Below, in pieces: positions 35,553 to 45,088 of a stretch of DNA of 64,000 bases. A program made the position numbers and the translations under genes. Positions within the stretch are counted from its first letter, which is position 1. Each line of letters opens with the position of its first letter. The notes beneath the pieces are model-generated. The model was not told the origin of the DNA. It was given only the letters and a program-made list of their open reading frames with translations, and searched no databases. This DNA is from Priestia aryabhattai B8W22 (lineage in GTDB: Bacteria; Bacillota; Bacilli; Bacillales; Bacillaceae_H), in contig NZ_JYOO01000007.1 in the NCBI RefSeq assembly GCF_000956595.1, positions 1 to 64,000 of the forward strand. Direction: 5' to 3'.

Positions 35553-36767
35553 TTAAAAGAAATTAAATTTTCCTTTTTTCAATACAAGACCTGCTCCGCC
35601 TTGAAGGAAAAGTGAGCGATTATCAACAACTTTTTTCATAAAAGATGCGCTTGAACCAAATAGTTTTCGACCATATACAACACCAATTGCGTCATCATGC
35701 CCTAACGAACATACCGTTCCTTTAATATCTGGCTTGAACTCGCTTAATTCTTTTTGACCTTTCATCAAACGGCTAATATTTTCAGCGCAGGTACCGCCTT
35801 GCTGCATAGCGATTTGAGCTGTTGGAGGATAAGGGCGTTCTGTTTCTGGGTTAATCATTAGTGAACAATCTCCAATAACAAACACATCTTCATGCCCTGG
35901 TGCCAGCAAGCTATTGCTTACTTTTACGCGTCCGCGCATGTTCTCAAATCCAGCCTTTTCAATCACGTGACTGCCTCGAACACCTGCAGCCCATACAACT
36001 GTTGCTGATTTGATTTCTTCCACTTGGTCATCTTTTGATACAATAATTCCTTCTTCTGTACACTCTTTAATCGCTGTTCCGATCTTGAACTCGATTCCTT
36101 TTCGTTCTAGCTGTGTTACCGCATATTCTACAAGTTCTGGATCAAAACCCGGCAAAGCCGTAGGCGCTGCTTCTACACAAATAACGCGTACTTTTTCACG
36201 CGGAATATCAAACTCTTTGCAAAGCTGAGGGACTCGATTTGCTAGTTCTCCCACAAATTCAATGCCGGTAAAGCCAGCACCTCCAACAATAATTGTCAGA
36301 AGTTCGTCTCTTTTTTCCACTTCATTGTTATACGTCGCAAATACATAATCAATATGTTCACGAATTTGACGTGCTGCATTAATGCTCGTAATGGTAAATG
36401 CATGTTCTTTTAAACCTTTAATTCCGAAAGTTTCTGCTTCATATCCTAAAGCAACAACTAAATAATCGTATGTTAGCTCACTGTTTTCAAGAAGAACACG
36501 CTTTTCATCTAACTTAATATCTGCGACCGTGTCTTTAATAAATGTAACCTTATTTGTGTTAATTAAATTTTTAACAGGAACACGAGAGCGATCTTGATGA
36601 ATTGTACCTGCTGATACTTCATGAAGCCATGTCGTTTCATAATGGTAATCGTTTTTATTTACCAAAACAATTTCCGCATCACTAGCACCCAGTTTCTTTT
36701 GTAAATTAACAATTGTCATAATGCCGCCATACCCGGCACCCAAAATGACGATTTTAGGCTTTTTCAT
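35553..36767 (-). CDS. yumB: NADH dehydrogenase-like flavoprotein YumB (type II NDH family)
   Basis: A 404-residue FAD enzyme of the NDH-2 family, which passes electrons from NADH to menaquinone at the membrane surface without pumping protons. The FAD site is [18 protein letters not shown], the NADH site [19 protein letters not shown], and [11 protein letters not shown] the second FAD motif. The C-terminal [21 protein letters not shown] fits membrane association. ATG 36767 gives the normal N-terminus; the frame also has an upstream GTG without a site. Homologue YutJ is encoded at 41168 and the reductase YumC is divergent from it. Confidence 0.9.
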   Translation of the reverse strand: MKKPKIVILGAGYGGIMTIVNLQKKLGASDAEIVLVNKNDYHYETTWLHEVSAGTIHQDRSRVPVKNLINTNKVTFIKDTVADIKLDEKRVLLENSELTYDYLVVALGYEAETFGIKGLKEHAFTITSINAARQIREHIDYVFATYNNEVEKRDELLTIIVGGAGFTGIEFVGELANRVPQLCKEFDIPREKVRVICVEAAPTALPGFDPELVEYAVTQLERKGIEFKIGTAIKECTEEGIIVSKDDQVEEIKSATVVWAAGVRGSHVIEKAGFENMRGRVKVSNSLLAPGHEDVFVIGDCSLMINPETERPYPPTAQIAMQQGGTCAENISRLMKGQKELSEFKPDIKGTVCSLGHDDAIGVVYGRKLFGSSASFMKKVVDNRSLFLQGGAGLVLKKGKFNFF

Positions 36768-36975
36768 AGGAATGTCATCCACCTTTTTTAGTTATAGTCA
36801 CAAGTATGTCTTACAAATATAATGATAAGAGCAATTTTATTTAGTTTGCTTTTTTATGTTAGTTTGAGCAAGAACGATCATCGCTATCCATTTATTATTC
36901 ATATAAGAAAAACAATGTGAATCACTTCACGTTCTTTTTTAAAAAAATACATTTTTTCTTTTTCAAAAAAATGTA

Positions 36976-37020
36976 AGCATAAGTCCTAGCTTGATTTACA
37001 CAAACATCTTATGCTTTTTT
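36976..37020 (+). terminator. orphan terminator-like hairpin, + orientation
   Basis: AGCATAAG (36976-36983) and CTTATGCT (37008-37015) form an 8-base stem with a 24-base loop, followed by TTTTT. No + strand gene ends upstream within 2.6 kb. Confidence 0.5.
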
Positions 37021-37149
37021 CATCGGTTTTTCAACCCTTCACTTTGTATTTACAAGCTTTTAAATTTTCAATTACTTTCCTGTATACCCAGTTTTATATT
37101 TGACCAAAACGTGTGGTTATGTTAATGATTGCAAATACTGATCTTTAAG

Positions 37150-37166
37150 TTGAGAAAGTTTCTCAA
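37150..37166 (+). promoter_or_regulatory. Fur-like operator upstream of yumC
   Basis: TTGAGAAAGTTTCTCAA is a perfect palindrome of 8-1-8. Its core matches the 7-1-7 spacing of Bacillus Fur-family boxes and agrees at about five of seven positions per arm. It lies 94 bases before the yumC start. Confidence 0.45.
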
Positions 37167-37260
37167 ACATTCCAGCGTGTTTTAATGATATTTTATAATT
37201 TACTATGCTATCATAAAGTAGAATATGCATTGGCACAGAACAATCTAGAGGTGATTATAA

Positions 37261-38253
37261 ATGAAAGAAGATAAACAAGTATATGATATTACCATCATCG
37301 GAGGCGGCCCTACAGGCTTATTTACAGCATTTTATGGCGGTATGCGTCAAGCGAGCGTAAAAATTATTGAAAGCTTACCACAGCTTGGTGGACAGCTTTC
37401 TGCTTTATATCCTGAAAAATATATTTATGACGTAGCTGGTTTTCCAAAAGTACGCGCTCAAGAATTAGTCAATAACCTAAAAGAGCAAATGGATCAATTT
37501 AAACCTGCAGTTGCGCTAGAGCAAGCCGTAGAAAAGGTAGAAAAACAAGCGGACGGCGTATTTCGATTAACTACTAATTCTGAAGTCCACTATTCAAAAA
37601 CAATTATTATTACGGCTGGAAACGGTGCCTTCAAGCCCCGTAAAATCGAGCTAGAAAATGCAGAACAGTTCGAGCAAACGAACCTTCATTATTTTGTGGA
37701 TGATATGAATAAATTCAAAGGCCGCAAAGTATTAGTATGCGGGGGCGGGGATTCTGCTGTAGACTGGTCTCTTATGTTAGAGCCAATCGCAGAAAAAGTA
37801 ACGTTAACGCATCGCCGAGATAAGTTCCGCGCTCATGAACATAGCGTAGAAAACTTGCATAACTCATCAGTTGATATTAAAACACCATATGTACCGGTTG
37901 AATTTATTGGAGATGACCGTATTACACAAGTTGTGTTAGAAAATACAAAAGGTGAAGAAAAGACAATAGTAGACGTAGATGATGTTATTGTAAACTTTGG
38001 ATTTGTTTCTTCTCTAGGTCCGATTAAAGAATGGGACTTAGATTTAGAGAAAAATGCAATTGTTGTTAACTCAAAGCAAGAAACAAATATTCCTGGCATC
38101 TATGCAGCAGGTGATGTCTGCACATATGATGGAAAAGTAAAACTCATTGTGGCAGGATTTGGAGAAGGTCCGACTGCCGTTAATAACGCTAAAGCATACA
38201 TTGATCCAAAGGCTCGCTTACAGCCTATGCACAGTACGTCAATGTTCTCATAA
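37261..38253 (+). CDS. yumC: ferredoxin/flavodoxin-NADP+ reductase YumC
   Basis: A 330-residue thioredoxin-reductase-like flavoprotein that transfers electrons from NADPH to ferredoxin or flavodoxin. The FAD motif is [18 protein letters not shown], the NADPH motif [13 protein letters not shown], and the FAD-closing motif [11 protein letters not shown]. The redox CxxC of thioredoxin reductases is absent, as expected for this FNR type. TAGAGGTGAT precedes the ATG. A Fur-like palindrome upstream would fit iron-linked control, in line with the IruO-type relatives used for heme iron release. Confidence 0.92.
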   Translation: MKEDKQVYDITIIGGGPTGLFTAFYGGMRQASVKIIESLPQLGGQLSALYPEKYIYDVAGFPKVRAQELVNNLKEQMDQFKPAVALEQAVEKVEKQADGVFRLTTNSEVHYSKTIIITAGNGAFKPRKIELENAEQFEQTNLHYFVDDMNKFKGRKVLVCGGGDSAVDWSLMLEPIAEKVTLTHRRDKFRAHEHSVENLHNSSVDIKTPYVPVEFIGDDRITQVVLENTKGEEKTIVDVDDVIVNFGFVSSLGPIKEWDLDLEKNAIVVNSKQETNIPGIYAAGDVCTYDGKVKLIVAGFGEGPTAVNNAKAYIDPKARLQPMHSTSMFS

Positions 38254-38280
38254 AAAAAGCAGGCTCTCGCCTGCTTTTTT
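38252..38280. terminator. bidirectional terminator after yumC
   Basis: AGCAGGC-TCTC-GCCTGCT with A7 before and T8 after. Confidence 0.9.
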
Positions 38281-38799
38281 TCATTGCTGGATTGGTGTGA
38301 CCATTCGATGAATGATTTCACTCATCATTTCTGCATCACTGCTTATTAAACAGATTTCATAAAAGGAATGGTTTCCTTCTTGACTAGTTATGCTCATTCT
38401 GTAGGCCTTCAAACCTTCGAGCTTGCTTAAATATTTTACTACCTCTGATTGACCGACAATACGTTCAATAAGTAAAATATGCTCTCCTTCAACTGCTCCG
38501 TAGGTTTCAGCCAGAGATGCGTTAGCATTTTCATAATAGCGAATGTAAGGTTCAGAATGGTTAAGAGGCGCAGAGGACGAGTTTTGATGACAGGCTTCAC
38601 CTGCGGAAAAAGGCAAATGTTGAACAAATAAATGCGATTCACTAAAGTGAATACTTTTTGCATCCTTAGACTCCATTTTCCTACTTTCAATTTTTAACCA
38701 GTTTATAAACCCCTTCCATAGAATAGGCAGGGTGTTTTTTTTGCGAAAACTTCCGTAACCTCTTACTTGTTCCCTGTCGTAATGAGTCGCATCTATCAA
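38281..38799 (-). CDS. hypothetical protein
   Basis: A 172-residue soluble protein with no membrane span. The N-terminal third is basic (YDREQVRGYGSFRKKN), the middle polar with short His/Ser stretches, and the C-terminal third has a regular beta-alpha pattern (EHILLIERIVGQSEVVKYLSKLEGLKAYRMSI, FYEICLISSDAEMMSEIIHRM), compatible with a small alpha/beta domain. I do not recognise a family. The start is TTG 38799 with AGGAGATG upstream; a later start is possible. It lies convergent with yumC and upstream neighbours are yutM and dapF. Confidence 0.6.
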   Translation of the reverse strand: MIDATHYDREQVRGYGSFRKKNTLPILWKGFINWLKIESRKMESKDAKSIHFSESHLFVQHLPFSAGEACHQNSSSAPLNHSEPYIRYYENANASLAETYGAVEGEHILLIERIVGQSEVVKYLSKLEGLKAYRMSITSQEGNHSFYEICLISSDAEMMSEIIHRMVTPIQQ

Positions 38800-38894
38800 A
38801 TCCGTTCATCTCCTCTTTTTTATTGAGTATAAAAAAGACTGATTATTCAGTCAACACATTTGATAGATGATGTAACATACAAAAATTTCCCACT

Positions 38895-38933
38895 AAAAAA
38901 GCTTTCTTCATCAGATGAGGTGAAGAAAGCTTT
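38895..38933 (-). terminator. yutM terminator
   Basis: AAAGCTTTCTTCA / TGAAGAAAGCTTT, a 13-base perfect stem with T6 on the minus strand, right after yutM. Confidence 0.88.
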
Positions 38934-38948
38934 CCTATAAACATATAC

Positions 38949-39314
38949 TTAGCACTCTTCAGGAGCACCTGCGTTGCTTGCTGTACGGAAAGAAGAGCCG
39001 CAGCCGCATGCTGCAATGGCGTTCGGGTTATCAATTGTAAACCCTCCGCCTAGCATAGATTGCTTGTAATCAATTTTTACATCTCTTAAAATTGGAGCAC
39101 TTTCACTATCTACAAGAATCTTAATGCCATGTTGTTCAAACAGCGTATCGTTTTCATTTACTTCGTGTGCAAAACCCATGCCGTAAGAAAGACCTGAGCA
39201 GCCTCCTCCATTTACATTAACACGTAAATAAGCATTTTCTTCTTCATGTTCTTTCATCATATCTTTTATTTGAAAGCTTGCAGCTTCTGTAATTGTTAGG
39301 ATATCTTGACTCAT
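38949..39314 (-). CDS. yutM: A-type Fe-S cluster carrier/assembly protein YutM
   Basis: A 121-residue HesB/IscA/SufA-type protein. The three cluster-binding cysteines are Cys39 (GGGCSGLSY), Cys103 and Cys105 (ACGCGSSF). Such proteins accept Fe-S clusters from the scaffold (SufU/SufBCD, encoded at 59025-64000) and pass them to client enzymes such as LipA. The C-terminal tail (RTASNAGAPEEC) adds one extra Cys. A PAP2-like or transport role is excluded by the fold. It has its own terminator. Confidence 0.92.
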   Translation of the reverse strand: MSQDILTITEAASFQIKDMMKEHEEENAYLRVNVNGGGCSGLSYGMGFAHEVNENDTLFEQHGIKILVDSESAPILRDVKIDYKQSMLGGGFTIDNPNAIAACGCGSSFRTASNAGAPEEC

Positions 39315-39389
39315 TTTTAAACAGACCTCCTTTTTTGTTTAGTATACGACGAAATGTCTGTGACGACAAATCGTCTGCTTCTTCATTTT

Positions 39390-40244
39390 TTAATAATAAT
39401 ACGTGCCTTCACAAATCACATTGGCTGGACCTGTCATTAACACATTGCCTTTATTTTGCCAAACAATCGTTAAATCTCCTCCAGCGAGGTGTACGACAGT
39501 AGGAACATCTTTTTTCGTCTTCTCATTTAACACGGAAGAAACAACAGCAGCGCATGCTCCTGTCCCACATGCTTGAGTGATGCCCGAACCTCGTTCCCAT
39601 ACGCGAAAGTTCAGCTCTCTTTCGTTCACTACCTCAACAAATTCAACGTTCACTCCTTCTGGGAAACGCGAATCTTTTTCAACCACAGGGCCTAATGTAG
39701 TAAGAGGCGCTTGTTCAATATCATTTACATAAAAGACGACGTGAGGATTTCCCATCGATACAGCCGTCCCTTTTAACCGTTCTTTTCCAAATTCCATCTC
39801 TTCATCAACAACTTGGTGCTGGCTTGCTCCCATCATTGGAATTTGTTCTCTAGCTAAAATAGGCTCTCCCATATCGATTGTTACTTCTGGAACTTCATTT
39901 CCCTGCGGATGCACCGTTGCTTCTACAACTCCAGAAAGCGTTTCGATAAAAAATCTTTCGCTTGTTACTAAATTATGTTCATATGCATATTTAGCTACAC
40001 ATCTTAAACCGTTTCCGCAGTTTTTTGCTTCCGAGCCGTCATTATTAAATACGCGCATTTTCACATCTGCACGTTCAGATGGACAAATAAGAATCATTCC
40101 ATCCGATCCGATTCCCGTATAAACATTTGAGACTTTTACAGCAAGCGGTGCTAACTCTTGCTCTTCTATATGTTCTTCAAACATATTTACGTAGATATAG
40201 TTGTTGCCAAGCGCATGCATTTTTGTAAACTGAAATTTTTTCAT
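39390..40244 (-). CDS. dapF: diaminopimelate epimerase
   Basis: A 284-residue PLP-independent epimerase converting LL- to meso-diaminopimelate for lysine and peptidoglycan. Both catalytic cysteines are visible, in [14 protein letters not shown] and in [14 protein letters not shown]. The N-terminus [15 protein letters not shown] is typical. The open frame continues 32 codons upstream, but ATG 40244 has GGGTGATAAT ahead and gives the same length as B. subtilis DapF. A consensus-like promoter lies 30 bases upstream. Confidence 0.95.
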   Translation of the reverse strand: MKKFQFTKMHALGNNYIYVNMFEEHIEEQELAPLAVKVSNVYTGIGSDGMILICPSERADVKMRVFNNDGSEAKNCGNGLRCVAKYAYEHNLVTSERFFIETLSGVVEATVHPQGNEVPEVTIDMGEPILAREQIPMMGASQHQVVDEEMEFGKERLKGTAVSMGNPHVVFYVNDIEQAPLTTLGPVVEKDSRFPEGVNVEFVEVVNERELNFRVWERGSGITQACGTGACAAVVSSVLNEKTKKDVPTVVHLAGGDLTIVWQNKGNVLMTGPANVICEGTYYY

Positions 40245-40275
40245 ATTATCACCCATTATTTTTTTATGTAGCTCT

Positions 40276-40304
40276 AGTATAAAGTGATTCTCTTTTGTAC
40301 ACAA
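40276..40304 (-). promoter_or_regulatory. sigma-A-type promoter of dapF
   Basis: Minus strand: TTGTGT (40299-40304), a 17-base spacer and TATACT (40276-40281 region). Confidence 0.6.
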
Positions 40305-40330
40305 TAATATCATCCCCCGTTTTTTTAGCT

Positions 40331-40363
40331 CCTTAATCATAAAGATTAAGGGGTTTTTATTTT
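40331..40363 (+). terminator. orphan + strand terminator behind dapF
   Basis: CTCCTTAATC-ATAAA-GATTAAGGGG (10 pairs, one G-T) followed by TTTTTATTTT. The T-tract is on the + strand only, yet the nearest + strand gene upstream ends over 2 kb away. Confidence 0.55.
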
Positions 40364-40454
40364 GTCCTCCTTTGAAGTATTAAAAAACAAAATAAGCATT
40401 ATGATTGCAAAGAGGATGATTAAAGCGCATATATTTGCTCAAAAACGCATAAAT

Positions 40455-40480
40455 AAGCACGGCAAAACTAGCCCGTGCTT
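40455..40480 (-). terminator. yuzB terminator
   Basis: AAGCACGG / CCGTGCTT stem downstream of yuzB on the minus strand; the U-tract is interrupted. Confidence 0.6.
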
Positions 40481-40546
40481 ACATCATCTATTCTATTAGC
40501 CTCATGTCACTCTCCTGATAAAAAGGGATACGACAGCGGGGATAGT

Positions 40547-40786
40547 TTAAAACATTGGATTTTCTTCTAAATGAATGTAGATATTATCTACTAACTGTTC
40601 AGGTGTTTCCGCCGTAACAATCTCTCCATTTACCAAGGCAAATAAAGATTGTGAACATTTCCCGCAATAACCTAAACATCCGTATTCAATAATATCTAGA
40701 TTTGGATCTTTTTCAAGCTTTTCTAAAGCCTTTTGAGAACCGCTGGCTAAATTGCTAACGCAAAATTCAATAATTGGCTGTATCAC
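40547..40786 (-). CDS. yuzB: DUF1450 protein YuzB
   Basis: A 79-residue small protein with Cys residues at FCVSN and [10 protein letters not shown], a ferredoxin-like CxxCxxC arrangement. It matches the UPF0349/DUF1450 family and B. subtilis YuzB (78 residues), next to dapF and yutJ there too. The cysteine spacing suggests metal or redox function; none is established. The ATG has GGTGAAAAAAC ahead. Confidence 0.85.
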   Translation of the reverse strand: MIQPIIEFCVSNLASGSQKALEKLEKDPNLDIIEYGCLGYCGKCSQSLFALVNGEIVTAETPEQLVDNIYIHLEENPMF

Positions 40787-41167
40787 GTTTTTTCACCTCT
40801 CTACTATTAGTTTATCCTATCTCCTTTCATTTTCAACGTCAACTTTAGAAATTCACGTTCATTTCGCGCACGCTTTTTAGCTTTATAGACTTTTTTCAAA
40901 AACGCATAAATAAGCTTTATTACGTGGATAGCTTGAAATTATGTTGAAACATATTGTGGTTTTTTATTAATTTAGTTATACTTTTATGTATAGAAAACCA
41001 AACGAGGTTATATTAAATTATTATTTAAGTAAAATATGTTATCTTATATAGCCTTTCATATCTTTTTGGCAACCATCCTTATTAACGGTAATTTGTACCC
41101 TCCTATTCTTAAAAGCAAGAATAATAGAGAGAAAACAAAAATGCATGAAGCTAAAGGGGAAATTCAC

Positions 41168-42232
41168 ATGAAGAACCTTGTCATACTGGGCGGCGGATAC
41201 GGTGGTATGCGCATTTTGCAGCGCCTTTTTCCGAATCAATTGCCTAACGATGTAGAAGTAACGCTTATTGACAAAGCACCTTATCACTCACTGAAAACTG
41301 AATTCTATGCACTTGCAGCTGGAACAATCTCTGATCAGCATGTCCGTGTTGCTTTTCCTGAACACCCTCGTTTAAAAATCCGCTACGGCTGTGTAAAACG
41401 CATAGACTTGAAAGAGAAATGCGTCTATGTGGATGATCAAATGATTGCTTACGATGACCTGATTGTAGGACTCGGATGTGAAGATAAATATCATGGAGTT
41501 CCCGGAGCTCTTGAGCATACATACAGCATTCAATCCATTGATGCTTCACGAGCAACTTATCAGACATTAAACAACTTGCCGGCCCACGCTACTGTTTCAA
41601 TTGTCGGAGCTGGATTAAGCGGAGTAGAACTGGCAAGTGAACTAAGAGAAAGCCGCCCGGATTTAAAAATCATCTTATTTGACCGCGGTAAATTAATTTT
41701 ATCTGCTTTCCCAGAACGTTTAAGCAATTACGTTCAAACTTGGTTTACTTCAAACGGTGTCGAAATTGTAAATAGTGCTAATATTACAAAAGTAGAACCT
41801 AACATTCTTTATAATCATGATGAGCCCATTCAAAGCGATGCAATCGTATGGACAGCAGGCATTCAGCCAAATAAAGTGGTACGCGATTTAGACGTAGAAA
41901 AAGATCCTCAAGGACGCGTCGTATTGACAAAATACCATAACTTGCCTGACGATGAAAATGTCTACATTTTAGGTGACTGTGCAAGCCTACCGCATGCACC
42001 AAGTGCTCAGCTTGCAGAAGGTCAGGCTGAACAAATTGTGCAAGTGCTTCTTCACCGCTGGAAAGGCGAAGCGCTTCCAGATGAATTGCCAACTATTAAA
42101 TTAAAAGGCATACTTGGTTCATTAGGCAAAAAGCATGGATTTGGCTTAGTTGCCGAACGTCCGATTACAGGACGCGTAGCCCGATTATTGAAATCAGGTA
42201 TTCTTTGGATGTATAAACACCACAGTGGATAA
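41168..42232 (+). CDS. yutJ: NADH dehydrogenase-like flavoprotein YutJ
   Basis: A 354-residue member of the NDH-2-like family. It has the FAD site NLVILGGGYGGMRILQ, the NAD(P)H site VSIVGAGLSGVELASELR, and VYILGDCASLP near the C-terminus. It lacks the long C-terminal membrane-anchoring region of true Ndh and is a paralogue of YumB in this window; its electron acceptor is unknown. The frame is open 44 codons upstream, but ATG 41168 follows AAGGGGAAATTC and gives the family N-terminus. It is convergent with yuzD. Confidence 0.87.
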   Translation: MKNLVILGGGYGGMRILQRLFPNQLPNDVEVTLIDKAPYHSLKTEFYALAAGTISDQHVRVAFPEHPRLKIRYGCVKRIDLKEKCVYVDDQMIAYDDLIVGLGCEDKYHGVPGALEHTYSIQSIDASRATYQTLNNLPAHATVSIVGAGLSGVELASELRESRPDLKIILFDRGKLILSAFPERLSNYVQTWFTSNGVEIVNSANITKVEPNILYNHDEPIQSDAIVWTAGIQPNKVVRDLDVEKDPQGRVVLTKYHNLPDDENVYILGDCASLPHAPSAQLAEGQAEQIVQVLLHRWKGEALPDELPTIKLKGILGSLGKKHGFGLVAERPITGRVARLLKSGILWMYKHHSG

Positions 42233-42236
42233 AACA

Positions 42237-42273
42237 AAAGCCGTTAGATGACTGACAATCTAACGGCTTTTTT
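42237..42273. terminator. bidirectional terminator between yutJ and yuzD
   Basis: AAAAGCCGTTAGAT / ATCTAACGGCTTTT type stem with an interrupted loop between convergent genes. Confidence 0.85.
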
Positions 42274-42275
42274 CG

Positions 42276-42602
42276 TTATGATGCGCGGAAACCATACTTC
42301 TCCATTTCCTCAAATACGCGCTTTAATTTCGGATTGCCTTCACCAACAATTTCTCCATTAATGACCACTACAGGATAGAATAAATCTTCTTCAATCACAC
42401 GTTTGGCAAAAGCTGCTTTTTCTGGATCCGTATGCGGCTCGTTTATATCTACATACGTGATAGCAAACGGTTGATTCGGATATTTGCGAGAAATAGCTGC
42501 CTCTAGCCAATCATAGGTGTCTTTTGAAGACGGCAGGTTAACACAGCTTGCACAAACAATTTCAGCTCCATAAATACACACTTCTACCTCAGTTGACTGC
42601 AT
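42276..42602 (-). CDS. yuzD: YuzD thioredoxin-like protein (DUF1462)
   Basis: A 108-residue protein with a thioredoxin-type pattern: VCIYGAEIVCASCVNLPSSKDTYDWLE has a CxxC (CASC) at the helix start, and YPVVVINGEIVGEG is the cis-Pro strand region. It equals B. subtilis YuzD in family and position. It lies divergent from yutI, an Fe-S carrier, so a redox role in Fe-S metabolism is plausible but inferred only. Confidence 0.83.
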   Translation of the reverse strand: MQSTEVEVCIYGAEIVCASCVNLPSSKDTYDWLEAAISRKYPNQPFAITYVDINEPHTDPEKAAFAKRVIEEDLFYPVVVINGEIVGEGNPKLKRVFEEMEKYGFRAS

Positions 42603-42795
42603 AGCACATCCCCCTTGAATCTTTACATATAAACTGTAAGATTATTCACACTTTTACTTCATTATGAATACTATTTTACACAAAACTGATTCATTGCACA
42701 TCTTTTTCTTTTAAGGTAACATTACGATGTATACTCCGATAGATTTTTCATGAAAGACCGTTTATAATAAGAGTAGAAGAAAGGAGTCGATAGTT

Positions 42796-43026
42796 ATGTC
42801 AGAAATGCACGAGCAAGTTCAAGAAGTATTAGAAAAACTTCGTCCGTTTTTACTTCGCGACGGTGGAGACTGTGAGCTAGTAGACGTAGAGGATGGTATT
42901 GTAAAATTACGTCTTTTAGGCGCTTGCGGAAGCTGCCCAAGTTCAACAATTACGCTAAAAGCTGGTATCGAACGTGCCCTTTTAGAAGAAGTACCTGGTG
43001 TAGTTGAAGTAGAACAAGTATTCTAA
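42796..43026 (+). CDS. yutI: NifU C-terminal-domain Fe-S protein
   Basis: A 76-residue NfuA/NifU-C domain with the cluster-binding CxxC at Cys44 and Cys47 ([10 protein letters not shown]). It also has [18 protein letters not shown], the conserved start of the fold. Nfu proteins carry Fe-S clusters to clients. B. subtilis YutI is longer (about 111), but this has the complete domain. AAAGGAG precedes the ATG. Confidence 0.9.
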   Translation: MSEMHEQVQEVLEKLRPFLLRDGGDCELVDVEDGIVKLRLLGACGSCPSSTITLKAGIERALLEEVPGVVEVEQVF

Positions 43027-43079
43027 TCTCTTTGATTTTATTATAAAAGCAACCTTCCATTTTATTGGGGCTTGCGAAT

Positions 43080-43114
43080 GAAAAATCCTCATTCAACTGA
43101 ATGAGGATTTTTTT
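43080..43114. terminator. bidirectional terminator between yutI and thrB
   Basis: AATCCTCATTCA / TGAATGAGGATT with T7, between convergent genes. Confidence 0.88.
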
Positions 43115-43115
43115 A

Positions 43116-44030
43116 TTAGCTCGTTGTGACTTCAGCTTCTACAAATACACCTTTGCGGTCAATTTGTAAAACATCTATTTCGCAGTTCGGCAGTAAAGCA
43201 TACATATGTTCAGCAATCGCTTTTCCTTTTCCTTTTGGTGCTAAACATAATACACTCGGACCGGCTCCGCTTAGTGACACACCGTATGCGCCGAGAGCTT
43301 TTGCTTCTTTTCGCACAAGAGAAAGCTCTGGCACGAGTCTCATGCGATAAGGTTCGTGATATAAATCTTTCTCCATAAATTCGCCTATCAGAGGCAAATC
43401 TTTATTCAACAGGGCTGCTACTAGCATGTTGCCGATGGCTCCAGCTTCTACTGCATGGCGATAATTAATATCGGAAGGCAGCACATCACGGGCATCCGTT
43501 GTTTTTAATTCATATTCTGGAATAGCCATCACGATATCGACATCAAATTCAGGTATTTGAGCAATATATGTTTCATTTTCATGGTGGTAACCAACAACGA
43601 TTCCTCCATAAATAGAAGGACTGACGTTATCGGGATGTCCTTCCATCAAGCTGCTGATGCGAAGCTTTTCTCTTTTAGATAAACGCAAGCCACATAATAC
43701 ATTTGCCAGCTCGATTCCGGCTACGATAGCCGATGCGCTGCTTCCAAGTCCCCTTGCTAACGGAATGTTGCTCCAAACAGATACCTTCGCACTTGGAAGG
43801 TCAATGTTAAATTGACGAGCTACGTTTTGTGCCACTTCATACATTAAATTATCTGTACCTGTCGGAATGCTTTGCACTTCTTTTGTCTCAGGGATAAAAA
43901 TCCATTCATCATAACGCTCTACTGTTAATCTTAAGTAGCGGGATAAAGCCACTCCAATAGAATCAAACCCTGGCCCTAAATTAGCAGAGCTAGCTGGGAC
44001 CGTAATGACAAAACGCTCATTTTCTAGCAT
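43116..44030 (-). CDS. thrB: homoserine kinase
   Basis: A 304-residue GHMP kinase that phosphorylates homoserine for threonine synthesis. [16 protein letters not shown] is the N-terminal family motif, [16 protein letters not shown] the ATP-binding glycine-rich loop, and [13 protein letters not shown] the third motif. It is last in the hom-thrC-thrB operon; its ATG overlaps the end of thrC by seven bases. Confidence 0.95.
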   Translation of the reverse strand: MLENERFVITVPASSANLGPGFDSIGVALSRYLRLTVERYDEWIFIPETKEVQSIPTGTDNLMYEVAQNVARQFNIDLPSAKVSVWSNIPLARGLGSSASAIVAGIELANVLCGLRLSKREKLRISSLMEGHPDNVSPSIYGGIVVGYHHENETYIAQIPEFDVDIVMAIPEYELKTTDARDVLPSDINYRHAVEAGAIGNMLVAALLNKDLPLIGEFMEKDLYHEPYRMRLVPELSLVRKEAKALGAYGVSLSGAGPSVLCLAPKGKGKAIAEHMYALLPNCEIDVLQIDRKGVFVEAEVTTS

Positions 44031-45088
44031 GAAGCAACGACACCTTGGATATACTCAAATACCTTTTCTTCATCATTTGGTAAAACCACTGGCTTTACGT
44101 TATGAGCATCGATTGCTACGTTTGGATCTTTTAATCCATTACCTGTTAGTACAGCTACAACCGTTGAACCTTTTGCAATTTTACCAGAAGCTACATCTTT
44201 GAATACACCAGCAATTGAAGCGCAAGAACCTGGCTCTGCAAATACGCCTTCTTTGCGTGCAATTGTACGATATGCTTCTAAGATTTGTTCATCTGTCACT
44301 TCATCAATTTTTCCGTTTGATTCTTTTGCTGCGTTTACAGCATAATCCCAGCTTGCTGGATTTCCGATTCGAATAGCGGTTGCAATTGTTTCTGGATTTT
44401 CGATAACTTGATTACGCACGATCGCCGCTGCACCCTCTGCTTCAAAACCATGCATATGAGGAAGAGACGTTTGGTGACGCTCACTGTATTCTTTGAATCC
44501 TTTCCAGTAAGCTGTAATGTTCCCTGCATTCCCCACTGGGATAGCTAAAACGTCCGGCGCTTTTCCAAGCTGCTCACAAATCTCGAAAGAAGCTGTTTTT
44601 TGCCCTTCAATACGGTATGGGTTCACGGAGTTTACAAGTGCAACCGGTGATGTTTCACTTAGCTTACGAACCATAGAAAGCGCTTGGTCAAAGTTTCCTT
44701 CAATCGCTACAATTTCTGCACCATACATAACAGCTTGAGCTAATTTCCCCATCGCAATTTTTCCATTTGGAATAACAACGATACAGCGCATGCCAGCGCG
44801 TGATGCATAGGCTGCGGCAGCTGCGGATGTGTTACCTGTAGATGCACAAATAACCGTATTGCTTCCTTCTTCTTTTGCTTTTGCTACAGCCATTACCATT
44901 CCGCGGTCTTTAAATGACCCCGTTGGATTTAACCCTTCTACTTTCACATGTAAATCAATGCCTAGCTCTTTTGATAACTGAGCAAGATGAATTAAAGGCG
45001 TATTTCCTTCATGTAGTGTAAGCATAGGTGTTTTATCTGTTACAGGTAAAAATTCTTTATATTCAGCTAATAGACCTTTCCACATCAT
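44024..45088 (-). CDS. thrC: threonine synthase
   Basis: A 354-residue PLP enzyme converting O-phosphohomoserine to threonine. The PLP lysine is in [31 protein letters not shown] and [13 protein letters not shown] bind the phosphate. The ATG overlaps the hom stop (ATGA), so translation is coupled. A second ATG one codon in is an alternative start. Confidence 0.96.
   Translation of the reverse strand: MMWKGLLAEYKEFLPVTDKTPMLTLHEGNTPLIHLAQLSKELGIDLHVKVEGLNPTGSFKDRGMVMAVAKAKEEGSNTVICASTGNTSAAAAAYASRAGMRCIVVIPNGKIAMGKLAQAVMYGAEIVAIEGNFDQALSMVRKLSETSPVALVNSVNPYRIEGQKTASFEICEQLGKAPDVLAIPVGNAGNITAYWKGFKEYSERHQTSLPHMHGFEAEGAAAIVRNQVIENPETIATAIRIGNPASWDYAVNAAKESNGKIDEVTDEQILEAYRTIARKEGVFAEPGSCASIAGVFKDVASGKIAKGSTVVAVLTGNGLKDPNVAIDAHNVKPVVLPNDEEKVFEYIQGVVASC

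Larger units (their letters stand above)
36768..37260. other. structured intergenic region between yumB and yumC
   Basis: No gene is visible in these 493 bases, but there are several inverted repeats: AATGTGAA-TCAC-TTCACGTT followed by CTTTTTT (36915-36940), TACATTTTTT / AAAAAAATGTA (36949-36975), AGCATAAG / CTTATGCT followed by T6 (36976-37020), and a Fur-like palindrome (37150-37166). Confidence 0.6.
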
